Of a stretch of DNA of 64,000 nucleotides, positions 10,632-22,835 are shown in pieces (position 1 is the first letter of the stretch; the number at the start of each line of letters is the position of its first letter). The DNA comes from Ptiloglossa arizonensis (lineage: Eukaryota; Arthropoda; Insecta; Hymenoptera; Colletidae). Both the position numbers and the translations under genes were made by a program. The stretch covers positions 62,001-126,000 of the forward strand of contig NW_027479298.1 in NCBI RefSeq assembly GCF_051014685.1, read 5' to 3'. Below the pieces are notes generated by a model that saw only the letters and a list, made by a program, of their open reading frames with translations, made no database searches and was not told the origin of the DNA.

Positions 10632-11693
10632 GTTTCTACTTTCAGATGCAATAGGAATTTTTGGGTTAGGTCAATCCGTTCGCGAGATATGGGAGTTTGA
10701 ACCTAAGAAATGGTTGAGAAGACAACAAATTTTTCGCACTTCTGCTGCTCCAAACGCTTAACCAGAATGGCCTAGGGAAAAAATACTCATACCGTTATAA
10801 TCGGGCGAGTTTCTACTTTCAGATGCAATAGGAATTTTTGGGTTAGGTCAATCCGTTCGCGAGATATGGGACATTGAAGCCAAGAAATGGTTGAGAAGGC
10901 AAAAAATTTTTCGCAATTCTGCTGCTCCAAACGCTTAACCAGATTGGCCTACGGAAAAAATACACATACCGCTGTAATCGGGCGAGTTTCTACTTTCAGA
11001 TGAAATAGGAATTTTTCGGTTAGGTCAATCCGTTCGCGAGATATGGGAGTTTGAAGCTAAGAAATGGTTGAGAAGACAACAAATTTTTCGCACTTCTGCT
11101 GCTCCAAACGCTTAACCAGAATGGCATAGGGAAAAAATACACATACCGTTATAATCGGGCGAGTTTCTACTTTCAGATGCAATAGGAATTTTTGGGTTAG
11201 GTCAATCCGTTCGCGAGATATGGGACTTTGAAGCCAAGAAATGGTTGAGAAGGCAAAAAATTTTTCGCAATTCTGCTGCTCCAAACGCTTAACCAGAATG
11301 GCCTAGGGAAAAAATACAAATACCGTTGTAATCGGGCGAGTTTCTACTTTCAGATGCAATAGGAATTTTTGGGTTAGGTCAATCCGTTCGCGAGATATGG
11401 GAGTTTGAAGACACCAAATGGTTGAGAAGGCAAAAAATTTTTCACAATTCTGCTGCTCCAAACGCTTAACCAGAATGGCCTAGGGAAAAAATACACATAC
11501 CGTTGTAATCGGGCGAGTTTCTACCTTCAGATGCTATAGGAACATTTGGGTTAGGTCAATCCGTTCGCGAGATATGGGACTTTGAAGCAAAGAAATGGTT
11601 GAGAAGGCAAAAAATTTTTCGCAATTCTGCTGCTCCAAACGCTTAACCAGAATGGCCTAGGGAAAAAATACAAATACCGTTGTAATCGGGCGA
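10632..11693 (+). repeat. Mosaic monomers, no clear HOR
   Basis: Six monomers: GAACCTAAG with CACTTC and ACTCATACC; ACATTGAAGCC with AGATTGGCCTACGG; TTTTTCGG with CACTTC and GGCATAGGG; an A unit; a GACACC unit that unusually pairs TGGTTGAG with TTTTCAC; and an E-type unit with AACATTTGGG. No adjacent repeat of this order is seen. Confidence 0.7.
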
Positions 11694-12578
11694 GTTTCTT
11701 CTTTCAGATGCAATAGGAATTTTTGGGTTAGGTCAATCCGTTCGCGAGATATGGGAGTTTGAAGACACCAAATGGTTGAGAAGGCAAACAATTTTTCGCA
11801 ATTCTGCTGCTCCGAACGCTTAACCAGAATGGCCTAGGGAAAAAATACACATACCGTTGTAATCGGGCGAGTTTCTACTTTCAGATGCAACAGGAATTTT
11901 TGGGTTAGGTCAATCCGTTCGCGAGATATGGGAGTTTGAAGCTAAGAAATGGTTGAGAAGACAACAAATTTTTCGCACTTCTGCTGCTCCAAACGCTTAA
12001 CCAGAATGGCCTAGGGAAAAAATACACATACCGTTATAATCGGGCGAGTTTCTACTTTCAGATACAATACGAATTTTTGGGTTAGGTCAATCCGTTCGCG
12101 AGATATGGGAGTTTGAAGCCGAGAAATGGTAGAGAAGGCAAAACATTTTTCGCAATTCTGCTGCTCCAAACGCTTAACCAGAATGGCCTAGGAAAAAAAT
12201 ACACATACCGTTGTAATCGGGCGAGTTTCTACCTTCAGATGCAATAGGAATTTTTGGGTTAGGTCAATCCGTTCGCGAGATATGGGAGTTTGTAGCCTAG
12301 AAATGGTAGAGAAGGCAAAAAATTTTTCACAATTCTGCTGCTCCAAACGCTTAACCAGTATGGTCTAGGGAAAAAATACACATACCGTTGTAATCGGGCG
12401 AGTTTCTACTTTCAGATGCAACAGGAATTTTTGGGTTAGGTCAATCCGTTCGCGAGATATGGGACTTTGAAGCCAAGAAATGGTTGAGAAGGCAAAAAAT
12501 TTTTCGCAATTCTGCTGCTCCAAACGCTTAACCAGAATGGCCTAGGGAAAAAATACAAATACTGTTGTAATCGGGCGA
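11694..12578 (+). repeat. 5-mer tandem (885 bp), copy 1
   Basis: Order: GAAGACACCAAATGG with GGCAAACAATT and CCGAACGC; C with CACTTC and GTTATAATC; GATACAATACG with AAAACATTT and CCTAGGAAAAAAAT; GTAGCCTAG/B; CAACAGG with GGACTTTG and ACAAATACTG. The next 885 bp repeat the order. GATACAAT occurs at 12061 and 12946, exactly 5 x 177 apart. Confidence 0.8.
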
Positions 12579-13463
12579 GTTTCTACTTTCAGATGCAATA
12601 GGAATTTTTGGGTTAGGTCAATCCGTTCGCGAGATATGGGAGTTTGAAGACACCAAATGGTTGAGAAGGCAAACAATTTTTTGCAATTCTGCTGCTCCGA
12701 ACGCTTAACCAGAATGCCCTAGGGAAAAAATACACATACCGTTGTAATCGGGCGAGTTTCTACTTTCAGATGCAACAGGAATTTTTGGGTTAGGTCAATC
12801 CGTTCGCGAGATATGGGAGTTTGAAGCTAAGAAATGGTTGAGAAGACAACAAATTTTTCGCACTTCTGCTGCCCCAAACGCTTAACCAGAATGGCCTAGG
12901 GAAAAAATACACATACCGTTATAATCGGGCGAGTTTCTACTTTCAGATACAATAGGAATTTTTGGGTTAGGTCAATCCGTTCGCGAGATATGGGAGTTTG
13001 AAGCCAAGAAATGGTTGAGAAGGCAAAACATTTTTCGCAATTCTGCTGCTCCAAACGCTTAACCAGAATGGCCTAGGGAAAAAATACACATACCTTTGTA
13101 ATCGGGCGAGTTTCTACTTTCAGATGCAATAGGAATTTTTGGGTTAGGTCAATCCGTTCGCGAGATATGGGAGTTTGAAGCCTAGAAATGGTAGAGAAGG
13201 CAAAAAATTTTTCACAATTCTGCTGCTCCAAACGCTTAACCAGAATGGCCTAGGGAAAAAATACACATACCGTTGTAATCGGGCGAGTTTCTACTTTCAG
13301 ATGCAACAGGAATTTTTGGGTTAGGTCAATCCGTTCGCGGGATATGGGACTTTGAAGCCAAGAAATGGTTGAGAAGGCAAAAAATTTTTCGCAATTCTGC
13401 TGCTCCAAACGCTTAACCAGAATGGCCTAGGAAAAAAATACACATACCGTTGTAATCGGGCGA
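12579..13463 (+). repeat. 5-mer tandem (885 bp), copy 2
   Basis: Same five types in the same order as 11694-12578, with substitutions such as AATTTTTTGCAATTC, AATGCCCTAGGG, GCTGCCCC and GCGGGATATGGGAC. There is no length change. The same set lacking the GATACAAT unit recurs near 16296-17003, so this 5-mer is a local building block. Confidence 0.8.
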
Positions 13464-14348
13464 GTTTCTACCTTCAGATGCAATAGGAATTTTTGGGTTA
13501 GGTCAATCCGTTCGCGAGATATGGGAGTTTGTAGCCTAGAAATGGTAGAGAAGGCAAAACATTTTTCGCAATTCTGCTGCTCCAAACGCTTAACCAGAAT
13601 GGCCTAGGAAAAAAATACACATACCGTTGTAATCGGGCGAGTTTCTACTTTCAGATGCAACAGGAATTTTTGGGTTAGGTCAATCCGTTCGCGAGATATG
13701 GGAGTTTGAAGCTAAGAAATGGTTGAGAAGACAACAAATTTTTCGCAATTCTGCTGCTCCAAACGCTTAACCAGAATGGCCTAGGGAAAAAATACACATA
13801 CCGTTGTATTCGGGAGAGTTTCTACTTTCAGATGCAATAGGAATTTTTGGGTTAGGTCGATCCGTTCGCGAGATATGGGAGTTTGAAGCCAAGAAATGGT
13901 AGAGAAGGTAAAAAATTTTTCACAATTCTGCTGCTCCAAACGCTTAACCAGAATGGCCTAGGGAAAAAATACACATACCGTTGTAATCGGGCGAGTTTCT
14001 ACTTTCAGATGCTATAGGAATATTTGGGTTAGGTCAATCCGTTCGCGAGATATGGGACTTTGAAGCCAAGAAATGGTTGAGAAGGCAAAAAATTTTTCGC
14101 AATTCTGCTGCTCCAAACGCTTAACCAGAATGGCCTAGGGAAAAAATACAAATACCGTTGTAATCGGGCGAGTTTCTACTTTCAGATGCAACAGGAATTT
14201 TTGGGTTAGGTCAATCCGTTCGCGAGATGTGGGAGTTTGAAGCCAAGAAATGGTAGAGAAGGCAAACAATTTTTCGCAATTCTGCTGCTCCGAACGCTTA
14301 ACCAGAATGGCCTAGGGAAAAAATACACATACCGTTGAAATCGGGCGA
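13464..14348 (+). repeat. Mosaic including 20-mer-offset segment 13641-14171
   Basis: 13641-14171 holds three monomers (C, a GTATTCGGGAGAG-preceded B unit, an E unit) that recur at 17181-17711, exactly +3540 = 20 x 177. The flanking unit at 13464 is GTAGCCTAG with AAAACATTT. The unit at 14172 has GATGTGGGAG and combines TGGTAGAG with TTTTCGC, a recombinant haplotype. Confidence 0.75.
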
Positions 14349-15056
14349 GTTTCTACTTTCAGATGCAACAGGAATTTTTCGGTTAGGTCAATCCGTTCGC
14401 GAGATATGGGAGTTTGAAGCTAAGAAATGGTTGAGAAGACAACAAATTTTTCGCACTTCTGCTGCTCCAAACGCTTAACCAGAATGGCCTAGGGAAAAAA
14501 TACACATACCGTTATAATCGGGCGAGTTTCTACTTTCAGATACAATAGGAATTTTTGGGTTAGGTCAATCCGTTCGCGAGATGTGGGAGTTTGAAGCCAA
14601 GAAATGGTTGAGAAGACAACAAATTTTTCGCACTTCTGCTGCTCCAAACGCTTAACCAGAATGGCCTAGGGAAAAAATACACATACCGTTATAATCGGAC
14701 GAGTTTCTACTTTCAGATGCAACAGGAATTTTTGGGTTAGGTCAATCCGTTCGCGAGATATGGGACTTTGAAGCCAAGAAATGGTTGAGAAGGCAAAAAA
14801 TTTTTCGCAATTCTGCTGCTCCAAACGCTTAACCAGAATGGCCTAGGGAAAAAATACACATACCGTTGTAATCGGGCGAGTTTCTACTTTCAGATGCAAC
14901 AGGAATTTTTGGGTTACGTCAATCCGTTCGCGAGATATGGGAGTTTGAAGACAAGAAATGGTTGAGAAGGCAAAAAATTTTTCGCAATTCTGCTGCTCCA
15001 AACGCTTAACCAGAATGGCCTAGGGAAAAAATACAAATACCGTTGTAATCGGGCGA
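14349..15056 (+). repeat. 4-mer (708 bp), copy 1
   Basis: Order: CAACAGG/TTTTTCGG/CACTTC; GATACAAT/GATGTGGG; CAACAGG/GGACTTTG preceded by ATAATCGGACGAG; D unit. TTTTTCGGTT recurs 708 bp later, at about 15084. Confidence 0.75.
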
Positions 15057-15941
15057 GTTTCTACTTTCAGATGCAACAGGAATTTTTCGGTTAGGTCAAT
15101 CCGTTCGCGAGATATGGGAGTTTGAAGCTAAGAAATGGTTGAGAAGACAACAAATTTTTCGCACTTCTGCTGCTCCAAACGCTTAACCAGAATGGCCTAG
15201 GGAAAAAATACACATACCGTTATAATCGGGCGAGTTTCTACTTTCAGATACAATAGGAATTTTTGGGTTAGGTCAATCCGTTCGCGAGATGTGGGAGTTT
15301 GAAGCCAAGAAATGGTAGAGAAGGCAAAACATTTTTCGCAATTCTGCTGCTCCAAACGCTTAACCAGAATGGCCTAGGAAAAAAATACACATACCGTTGT
15401 AATCGGGCGAGTTTCTACCTTCAGATGCAATAGGAATTTTTGGGTTAGGTCAATCCGTTCGCGAGATATGGGAGTTTGAAGCTAAGAAATGGTTGAGAAG
15501 ACAACAAATTTTTCGCACTTCTGCTGCTCCAAACGCTTAACCAGAATGGCCTAGGGAAAAAATACACATACCGTTATAATCGGACGAGTTTCTACTTTCA
15601 GATGCAACAGGAATTTTTGGGTTAGGTCAATCCGTTCGCGAGATATGGGACTTTGAAGCCAAGAAATGGTTGAGAAGGCAAAAAATTTTTCGCCATTCTG
15701 CTGCTCCAAACGCTTAACCAGAATGGCCTAGGGAAAAAATACACATACCGTTGTAATCGGGCGAGTTTCTACTTTCAGATGCAACAGTAATTTTTGGGTT
15801 ACGTCAATCCGTTCGCGAGATATGGGAGTTTGAAGACAAGAAATGGTTGAGAAGGCAAAAAATTTTTCGCAATTCTGCTGCTCCAAACGCTTAACCAGAA
15901 TGGCCTAGGGAAAAAATACACATACCTTTGTAATCGAGCGA
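15057..15941 (+). repeat. 4-mer copy 2, expanded to 5 monomers
   Basis: This begins like 14349 (TTTTTCGG, then GATACAAT/GATGTGGG) but has one additional CTACCTTCAG C-like unit at 15411 before the ATAATCGGACGAG unit. The ATAATCGGAC landmarks (14691 and 15576) are therefore 885 bp apart rather than 708. A single-monomer insertion or unequal exchange explains it. Confidence 0.7.
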
Positions 15942-18065
15942 GTTTCTACTTTCAGATGCAATAGGAATTTTTGGGTTAGGTCAATCCGTTCGCGAGATAT
16001 GGGAGTTTGAAGCCTAGAAATGGTAGAGAAGGCAAAAAATTTTTCACAATTCTGCTGCTCCAAACGCTTAACCAGAATGGCCTAGGGAAAAAATACACAT
16101 ACCGTTGTAATCGGGCGAGTTTCTGCTTTCAGATGCTATAGGAATATTTGGGTTAGGTCAATCCGTTCGCGAGATATGGGACTTTGAAGCCAAGAAATGG
16201 TTGAGAAGGCAAAAAATTTTTCGCAATTCTGCTGCTCCAAACGCTTAACCAGAATGGCCTAGGGAAAAAATACAAATACCGTTGTAATCGGGCGAGTTTC
16301 TACTTTCAAATGCAATAGGAATTTTTGGGTTAGGTCAATCCGTTCGCGAGATATGGGAGTTTGAAGACACCAAATGGTTGAGAAGGCAAACAATTTTTCG
16401 CAATTCTGCTGCTCCGAACGCTTAACCAGAATGGCCTAGGGAAAAAATACACATACCGTTGTAATCGGGCGAGTTTCTACTTTCAGATGCAACAGGAATT
16501 TTTGGGTTAGGTCAATCCGTTCGCGAGATATGGGAGTTTGAAGCTAAGAAATGGTTGAGAAGACAACAAATTTTTCGCACTTCTGCTGCCCCAAACGCTT
16601 AACCAGAATGGCCTAGGGAAAAAATACACATACCGTTATAGTCGGGCGAGTTTCTACTTTCAGATGCAATAGGAATTTTTGGGTTAGGTCAATCCGTTCG
16701 CGAGATATGGGAGTTTGAAGCCTAGAAATGGTAGAGAAGGCAAAAAATTTTTCACAATTCTGCTGCTCCAAACGCTTAACCAGAATGGCCTAGGGAAAAA
16801 ATACACATACCGTTGTAATCGGGCGAGTTTCTACTTTCAGATGCAACAGGAATTTTTGGGTTATGTCAATCCGTTCGCGAGATATGGGACTTTGAAGCCA
16901 AGAAATGGTTGAGAAGGCAAAAAATTTTTCGCAATTCTGCTGCTCCAAACGCTTAACCAGAATGGCCTAGGGAAAAAATACACATACCTTTGTAATCGGG
17001 CGAGTTTCTACTTTCAGATGCAATAGGAATTTTTGGGTTAGGTCAATCCGTTCGCGAGATATGGGAGTTTGAAGCCTAGAAATGGTAGAGAAGGCAAAAA
17101 ATTTTTCACAATTCTGCTGCTCCAAACGCTTAACCAGAATGGCCTAGGGAAAAAATACACATACCGTTGTAATCGGGCGAGTTTCTACTTTCAGATGCAA
17201 CAGGAATTTTTGGGTTAGGTCAATCCGTTCGCGAGATATGGGAGTTTGAAGCTAAGAAATGGTTGAGAAGACAACAAATTTTTCGCAATTCTGCTGCTCC
17301 AAACGCTTAACCAGAATGGCCTAGGGAAAAAATACACATACCGTTGTATTCGGGAGAGTTTCTACTTTCAGATGCAATAGGAATTTTTGGGTTAGGTCAA
17401 TCCGTTCGCGAGATATGGGAGTTTGAAGCCAAGAAATGGTAGAGAAGGCAAAAAATTTTTCACAATTCTGCTGCTCCAAACGCTTAACCAGAATGGCCTA
17501 GGGAAAAAATACACATACCGTTGTAATCGGGCGAGTTTCTACTTTCAGATGCTATAGGAATATTTGGGTTAGGTCAATCCGTTCGCGAGATATGGGACTT
17601 TGAAGCCAAGAAATGGTTGAGAAGGCAAAAAATTTTTCGCAATTCTGCTGCTCCAAACGCTTAACCAGAATGGCCTAGGGAAAAAATACAAATACCGTTG
17701 TAATCGGGCGAGTTTCTACTTTCAGATGCAATAGGAATTTTTGTGTTAGGTCAATCCGTTCGCGAGATATGGGAGTTTGAAGACACCAAATGGTTGAGAA
17801 GGCAAACAATTTTTCGCAATTCTGCTGCTCCGAACGCTTAACCAGAATGGCCTAGGGAAAAAATACACATACCGTTGTAATCGGGCGAGTTTCTACCTTC
17901 AGATGCAATAGGAATTTTTGGGTTAGGTCAATCCGTTCGCGAGATATGGGAGTTTGAAGCCAAGAAATGGTAGAGAAGGCAAAAAATTTTTCACAATTCT
18001 GCTGCTCCAAACGCTTAACCAGAATGGCCTAGGGAAAAAATACACATACCGTTGTAATCGGGCGA
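15942..18065 (+). repeat. Mosaic of B, E, F-like and C monomers, includes 20-mer copy 2 (17181-17711)
   Basis: Twelve monomers. 16119 is E-type with TTTCTGCTTTC. 16296 is GACACC/CCGAACGC. 16650 and 17004 are GCCTAG/B units. 17181-17711 repeats 13641-14171. 17712 carries TTTTTGTGTTAGG with GACACC, which recurs near 21096 with an intervening net loss of 8 bp. No indel occurs up to this point in the window. Confidence 0.75.
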
Positions 18066-18948
18066 GTTTCTACTTTCAGATGCAATAGGAATTTTTGGGT
18101 TAGGTCAATCCGTTCGCGAGATATGGGACTTTGAAGCCAAGAAATGGTTGCAAAGGCAAAAAATTTTTCGCAATTCTGCTGCTCCAAACGCTTAACCAGA
18201 ATGGCCTACGGAAAAAATACACATACCGTTGTAATCGTGCGAGTTTCTACTTTCAGATGCAACAGGAATTTTTGGGTTACGTCAATCCGTTCGCGAGATA
18301 TGGGACTTTGAAGCCAAGAAATGGTTGAGAAGGCCAAAAATTTTCGCAATTCTGCTGCTCCAAACGCTTAACCAGAATGACCTAGTGAAAAATACACATG
18401 CCGTTGTAATCGGGCGAGTTTCTACTTTCAGATGCAATAGGAATTTTTGGGTTAGGTCAATCCGTTCGCGAGATATGGGACTTTGAAGCCAAGAAATGGT
18501 TGAGAAGGCAAAAAATTTTTCGCAATTCTGCTGCTCCAAACGCTTAACCAGAATGGCCCAGGGAAAAATTACACATACCGTTGTAATCGGGCGAGTTTCT
18601 ACTTTCAGATGCAACAGGAATTTTTGGGTTACGTCAATCCGTTCGCGAGATATGGGAGTTTGAAGACAAGAAATGGTTGAGAAAGCAAAAAATTTTTCGC
18701 AATTCTGCTGCTCCAAACGCTTAACCAGAATGGTCTAGGGAAAAAATACACATACCGTTGTAATCGGGCGAGTTTCTACTTTCAGATGCAACAGGAATTT
18801 TTGGGTTAGGTCAATCCGTTCGCGAGATATGGGAGTTTGAAGCTAAGAAATGGTTGAGAAGACAACAAATTTTTCGCAATTCTGCTGCTCCAAACGCTTA
18901 ACCAGAATGACCTAGTGAAAAAATACACATACCGTTGTAATCGGGCGA
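18066..18948 (+). repeat. Five monomers with the first length variants (related to the 22-kb 5-mer)
   Basis: 18066 has TGGTTGCAAAGGC and GGCCTACGG. The next unit has GGCCAAAAATTTTCGC (one base short) and GACCTAGTGAAAAATACACATGCC (another base short). These are the first deletions in the window. The TTGCAAAGGC/CCTACGG/GGCCAAAAA/GACCTAGTG combination recurs at 21952 and 22836. The unit near 18550 has GGCCCAGGG, which removes the usual minus-strand stop. Confidence 0.75.
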
Positions 18949-19654
18949 GTTTCTACTTTCAAATGCAATAGGAATTTTTGGGTTAGGTCAATCCGTTCGC
19001 GAGATATGGGACTTTGAAGCCAAGAAATGGTTGAAGGCAAAAAATTTTTCGCAATTCTGCTGCTCCAAACGCTTAACCAGAATGGCCTAGGGAAAAAATA
19101 CACATACCGTTGTAAACGGGCGAGTTTCTACTTTCAGATGCAACAGGAATTTTTGGGTTACGTCAATCCGTTCGCGAGATATGGGAGTTTGAAGCTAAGA
19201 AATGGTTGATAAGACAACAAATTTTTCGCAATTCTGCTGCTCCAAACGCTTAACCAGAATGGCCTAGGGAAAAAATACACATACCGTTGTAATCGGGCGA
19301 GTTTCTACTTTCAGATGCAATAGGAATTTTTGGGTTAGGGCAATCCGTTCGCGAGATATGGGAGTTTGAAGCCAAGAAATTGTAGAGAAGGCAAAAAATT
19401 TTTCACAATTCTGCTGCTCCAAACGCTTAACCAGAATGGCCTAGGGAAAAAATACACATACCGTTGTAATCGGGCGAGTTTCTACTCTCAGATGCAATAG
19501 GAATTTTTGGGTTAGGTCAATCCGTTCGCGAGATATGGGAGTTTGAAGACACGAAATGGTTGAGAAGGCAAAAAATTTTTCGCAATTCTGCTGCTCCGAA
19601 CGCTTAACCAGAATGGCCTAGGGAAAAAATACACATACCGTTGTAATCGGGCGA
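18949..19654 (+). repeat. 4-mer tandem with 2-bp deletion, copy 1 (706 bp)
   Basis: Order: A-type with TGGTTGAAGGC (2 bp missing from TGGTTGAGAAGGC), D/C hybrid (GGTTACGTC with GCTAAG), GGGCAATCC/B with AAATTGTAGAG, and CTACTCTCAG/GACACGAAAT with CCGAACGC. The next 705 bp repeat it, including the deletion. Confidence 0.85.
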
Positions 19655-20359
19655 GTTTCTACTTTCACATGCAATAGGAATTTTTGGGTTAGGTCAATCC
19701 GTTCGCGAGATATGGGACTTTGAAGCCAAGAAATGGTTGAAGGCAAAAAATTTTTCGCAATTCTGCTGCTCCAAACGCTTAACCAGAATGGCCTAGGGAA
19801 AAAATACACATACCGTTGTAAACGGGAGAGTTTCTACTTTCAGATGCAACAGGAATTTTTGGGTTACGTCAATCCGTTCGCGAGATATGGGAGTTTGAGC
19901 TAAGAAATGGTTGAGAAGACAACAAATTTTTCGCAATTCTGCTGCTCCAAACGCTTAACCAGAATGGCCTAGGGAAAAAATACACATACCGTTGTAATCG
20001 GGCGAGTTTCTACTTTCAGATGCAATAGGAATTTTTGGGTTAGGGCAATCCGTTCGCGAGATATGGGAGTTTGAAGCCAAGAAATTGTAGAGAAGGCAAA
20101 AAATTTTTCACAATTCTGCTGCTCCAAACGCTTAACCAGAATGGCCTAGGGAAAAAATACACATACCGTTGTAATCGGGCGAGTTTCTACTCTCAGATGC
20201 AATAGGAATTTTTGGGTTAGGTCAATCCGTTCTCGAGATATGGGAGTTTGAAGACACGAAATGGTTGAGAAGGCAAAAAATTTTTCGCAATTCTGCTGCT
20301 CCGAACGCTTAACCAGAATGGCCTAGGGAAAAAATACACATACCGTTGTAATCGGGCGA
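19655..20359 (+). repeat. 4-mer tandem with 2-bp deletion, copy 2 (705 bp)
   Basis: It carries the same TGGTTGAAGGC, AAATTGTAGAG and CTACTCTCAG marks as copy 1. Private marks are CACATGCAATAGG, GTTTGAGCTAAG (1 bp short), AACGGGAGAG and GTTCTCGAG. A matching undeleted order lies near 24070-24960. Confidence 0.85.
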
Positions 20360-21951
20360 GTTTCTACTTTCACATGCAATAGGAATTTTTGGGTTAGGTC
20401 AATCCGTTCGCGAGATATGGGACTTTGAAGCCAAGAAATGGTTGAGAAGGCAAACAATTTTTCGCAATTTTGCTGCTCCGAATGCTTAACCAGAATGGCC
20501 TAGGGAAAAAATACACATACCGTTGTAGTCGGGCGAGTTTCTACTTTCAGATGCAATAGGAATTTTTGGGTTAGGTCAATCCGTTCGCGAGATATGGGAC
20601 TTTGAAGCCAAGAAATGGTGGAGAAGGCAAAAAATTTTTCGCATTTCTGCTGCTCCAAACGCTTAACCAGAATGGCCTAGGGAAAAATACACATACCGTT
20701 GTAATCGGGAGAGTTTCTACTTTCAGATGCAATAGGAATTTTTGGGTTAGGTCAATCCGTTCGCGAGATATGGGAGTTTGAAGCCAAGAAATGGTAGAGA
20801 AGGCAAAAAATTTTTCACAATTCTGCTGCTCCAAACGCTTAACCAGAATGGCCTAGGGAAAAAATACACATACCGTTGTAATCGGGCGAGATTCTACTTT
20901 CAGATGCTATAGGAATATTTGGGTTATGTCAATCCGTTCGCGAGATATGGGACTTTGAAGCCAAGAAATGGTTGAGAAGGCAAAAAATTTTTCGCAATTC
21001 TGCTGCTCCAAACGCTTAACCAGAATGGCCTAGGGAAAAAATACAAATACCGTTGTAATCGGGCGAGTTTCTACTTTCAGATGCAATAGGAATTTTTGTG
21101 TTAGGTCAATCCGTTCGCGAGATATGGGAGTTTGAAGACACCAAATGGTTGAGAAGGCAAACAATTTTTCGCAATTCTGCTGCTCCGAACGCTTAACCAG
21201 AATGGCCTAGGGAAAAAATACACATACCGTTGTAATCGGGCGAGTTTCTACTTTCAGATGCAACAGGAATTTTTGGGTTAGGTCAATCCGTTCGCTAGAT
21301 ATGGGAGTTTGAAGCTAAGAAATGGTTGAGAAGACAACAAATTTTTCGCACTTCTGCTGCTCCAAACGCTTAACCAGAATGGCCTAGGGAAAAAATACAC
21401 ATACCGTTATAATCGGGCGAGTTTCTACTTTCAGATACAATAGGAATTTTTGGGTTAGGTCAATCCGTTCGCGAGATATGGGAGTTTGAAGCCAAGAAAT
21501 GGTTGAGAAGGCAAAACATTTTTCGCAATTCTGCTGCTCCAAACGCTTAACCAGGATGGCCTAGGAAAAAAATACACATACCGTTGTAATCGGGCGAGTT
21601 TCTACCTTCAGATGCAATAGGAATTTTTGGGTTAGGTCAATCCGTTCGCGAGATATGGGAGTTTGAAGCCAAGAAATGGTAGAGAAGGCAAAAAATTTTT
21701 CACAATTCTGCTGCTCCAAACGCTTAACCAGAATGGCCTAGGGAAAAAATACACATACCGTTGTAATCGGGCGAGTTTCTACTTTCAGATGCAATAGGAA
21801 TTTTTGGGTTAGGTCAATCCGTTCGCGAGATATGGGACTTTGAAGCCAAGAAATGGTTGAGAAGGCAAAAAATTTTTCGCAATTCTGCTGCTCCAAACGC
21901 TTAACCAGAATGACCTAGTGAAAAAATACACATACCGTTGTAATCAGGCGA
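20360..21951 (+). repeat. Mosaic monomers
   Basis: Nine monomers: a second CACATGC unit with GGCAAACAATT, an A unit with TGGTGGAG and GGGAAAAATACAC (1 bp short), B, E with GAGATTCTAC, GACACC with TTTTTGTGTT, C with TTCGCTAGAT, GATACAAT, B and A. From about 20880 the order E, GACACC, C, GATACAAT matches the 11.5-13.5 kb types. Confidence 0.7.
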
Positions 21952-22835
21952 GTTTCTACTTTCAGATGCAATAGGAATTTTTGGGTTAGGTCAATCCGTT
22001 CGCGAGATATGGGACTTTGAAGCCAAGAAATGGTTGCAAAGGCAAAAAATTTTTCGCAATTCTGCTGCTCCAAACGCTTAACCAGAATGGCCTACGGAAA
22101 AAATACACATACCATTGTAATCGGGCGAGTTTCTACTTTAAGATGCAACAGGAATTTTTGGGTTACGTCAATCCGTTCGCGAGATATGGGACTTTGAAGC
22201 CAAGAAATGGTTGAGAAGGCCAAAAATTTTCGCAATTCTGCTGCTCCAAACGCTTAACCAGAATGACCTAGTGAAAAAATACACATACCGTTGTAATCGG
22301 GCGAGTTTCTACTTTCAGATGCAATAGGAATTTTTGGGTTAGGTCAATCCGTTCGCGAGATATGGGACTTTGAAGCCAAGAAATGGTTGAGAAGGCAAAA
22401 AATTTTTCGCAATTCTGCTGCTCCAAACGCTTAACCAGAATGGCCTAGGGAAAAAATACACATACCGTTGTAATCGGGCGAGTTTCTACTTTCAGATGCA
22501 ACAGGAATTTTTGGGTTACGTCAATCCGTTCGCGAGATATGGGAGTTTGAAGACAAGAAATGGTTGAGAAAGCAAAAAATTTTTCGCAATTCTGCTGCTC
22601 CAAACGCTTAACCAGAATGGCCTAGGGAAAAAATACACATACCGTTGTAATCGGGCGAGTTTCTACTTTCAGATGCAATAGGAATTTTTGGGTTAGGTCA
22701 ATCCGTTCGCGAGATATGGGACTTTGAAGCCAAGAAATGGTTGAGAAGGCAAAAAATTTTTCGCAATTCTGCTGCTCCAAACGCTTAACCAGAATGACCT
22801 AGTGAAAAAATACACATACCGTTGTAATCAGGCGA
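21952..22835 (+). repeat. 5-mer tandem (884 bp), copy 1
   Basis: Order: A with TTGCAAAGGC/CCTACGG; CAACAGG with TTTAAGATGC, GGTTACGTC and GGCCAAAAATTTTCGC (1 bp short); A; D with GAAAGC; A with GACCTAGTG. It is entered through the marker TAATCAGGCGAG (21941), which recurs at 22825, 884 bp later. Confidence 0.85.
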
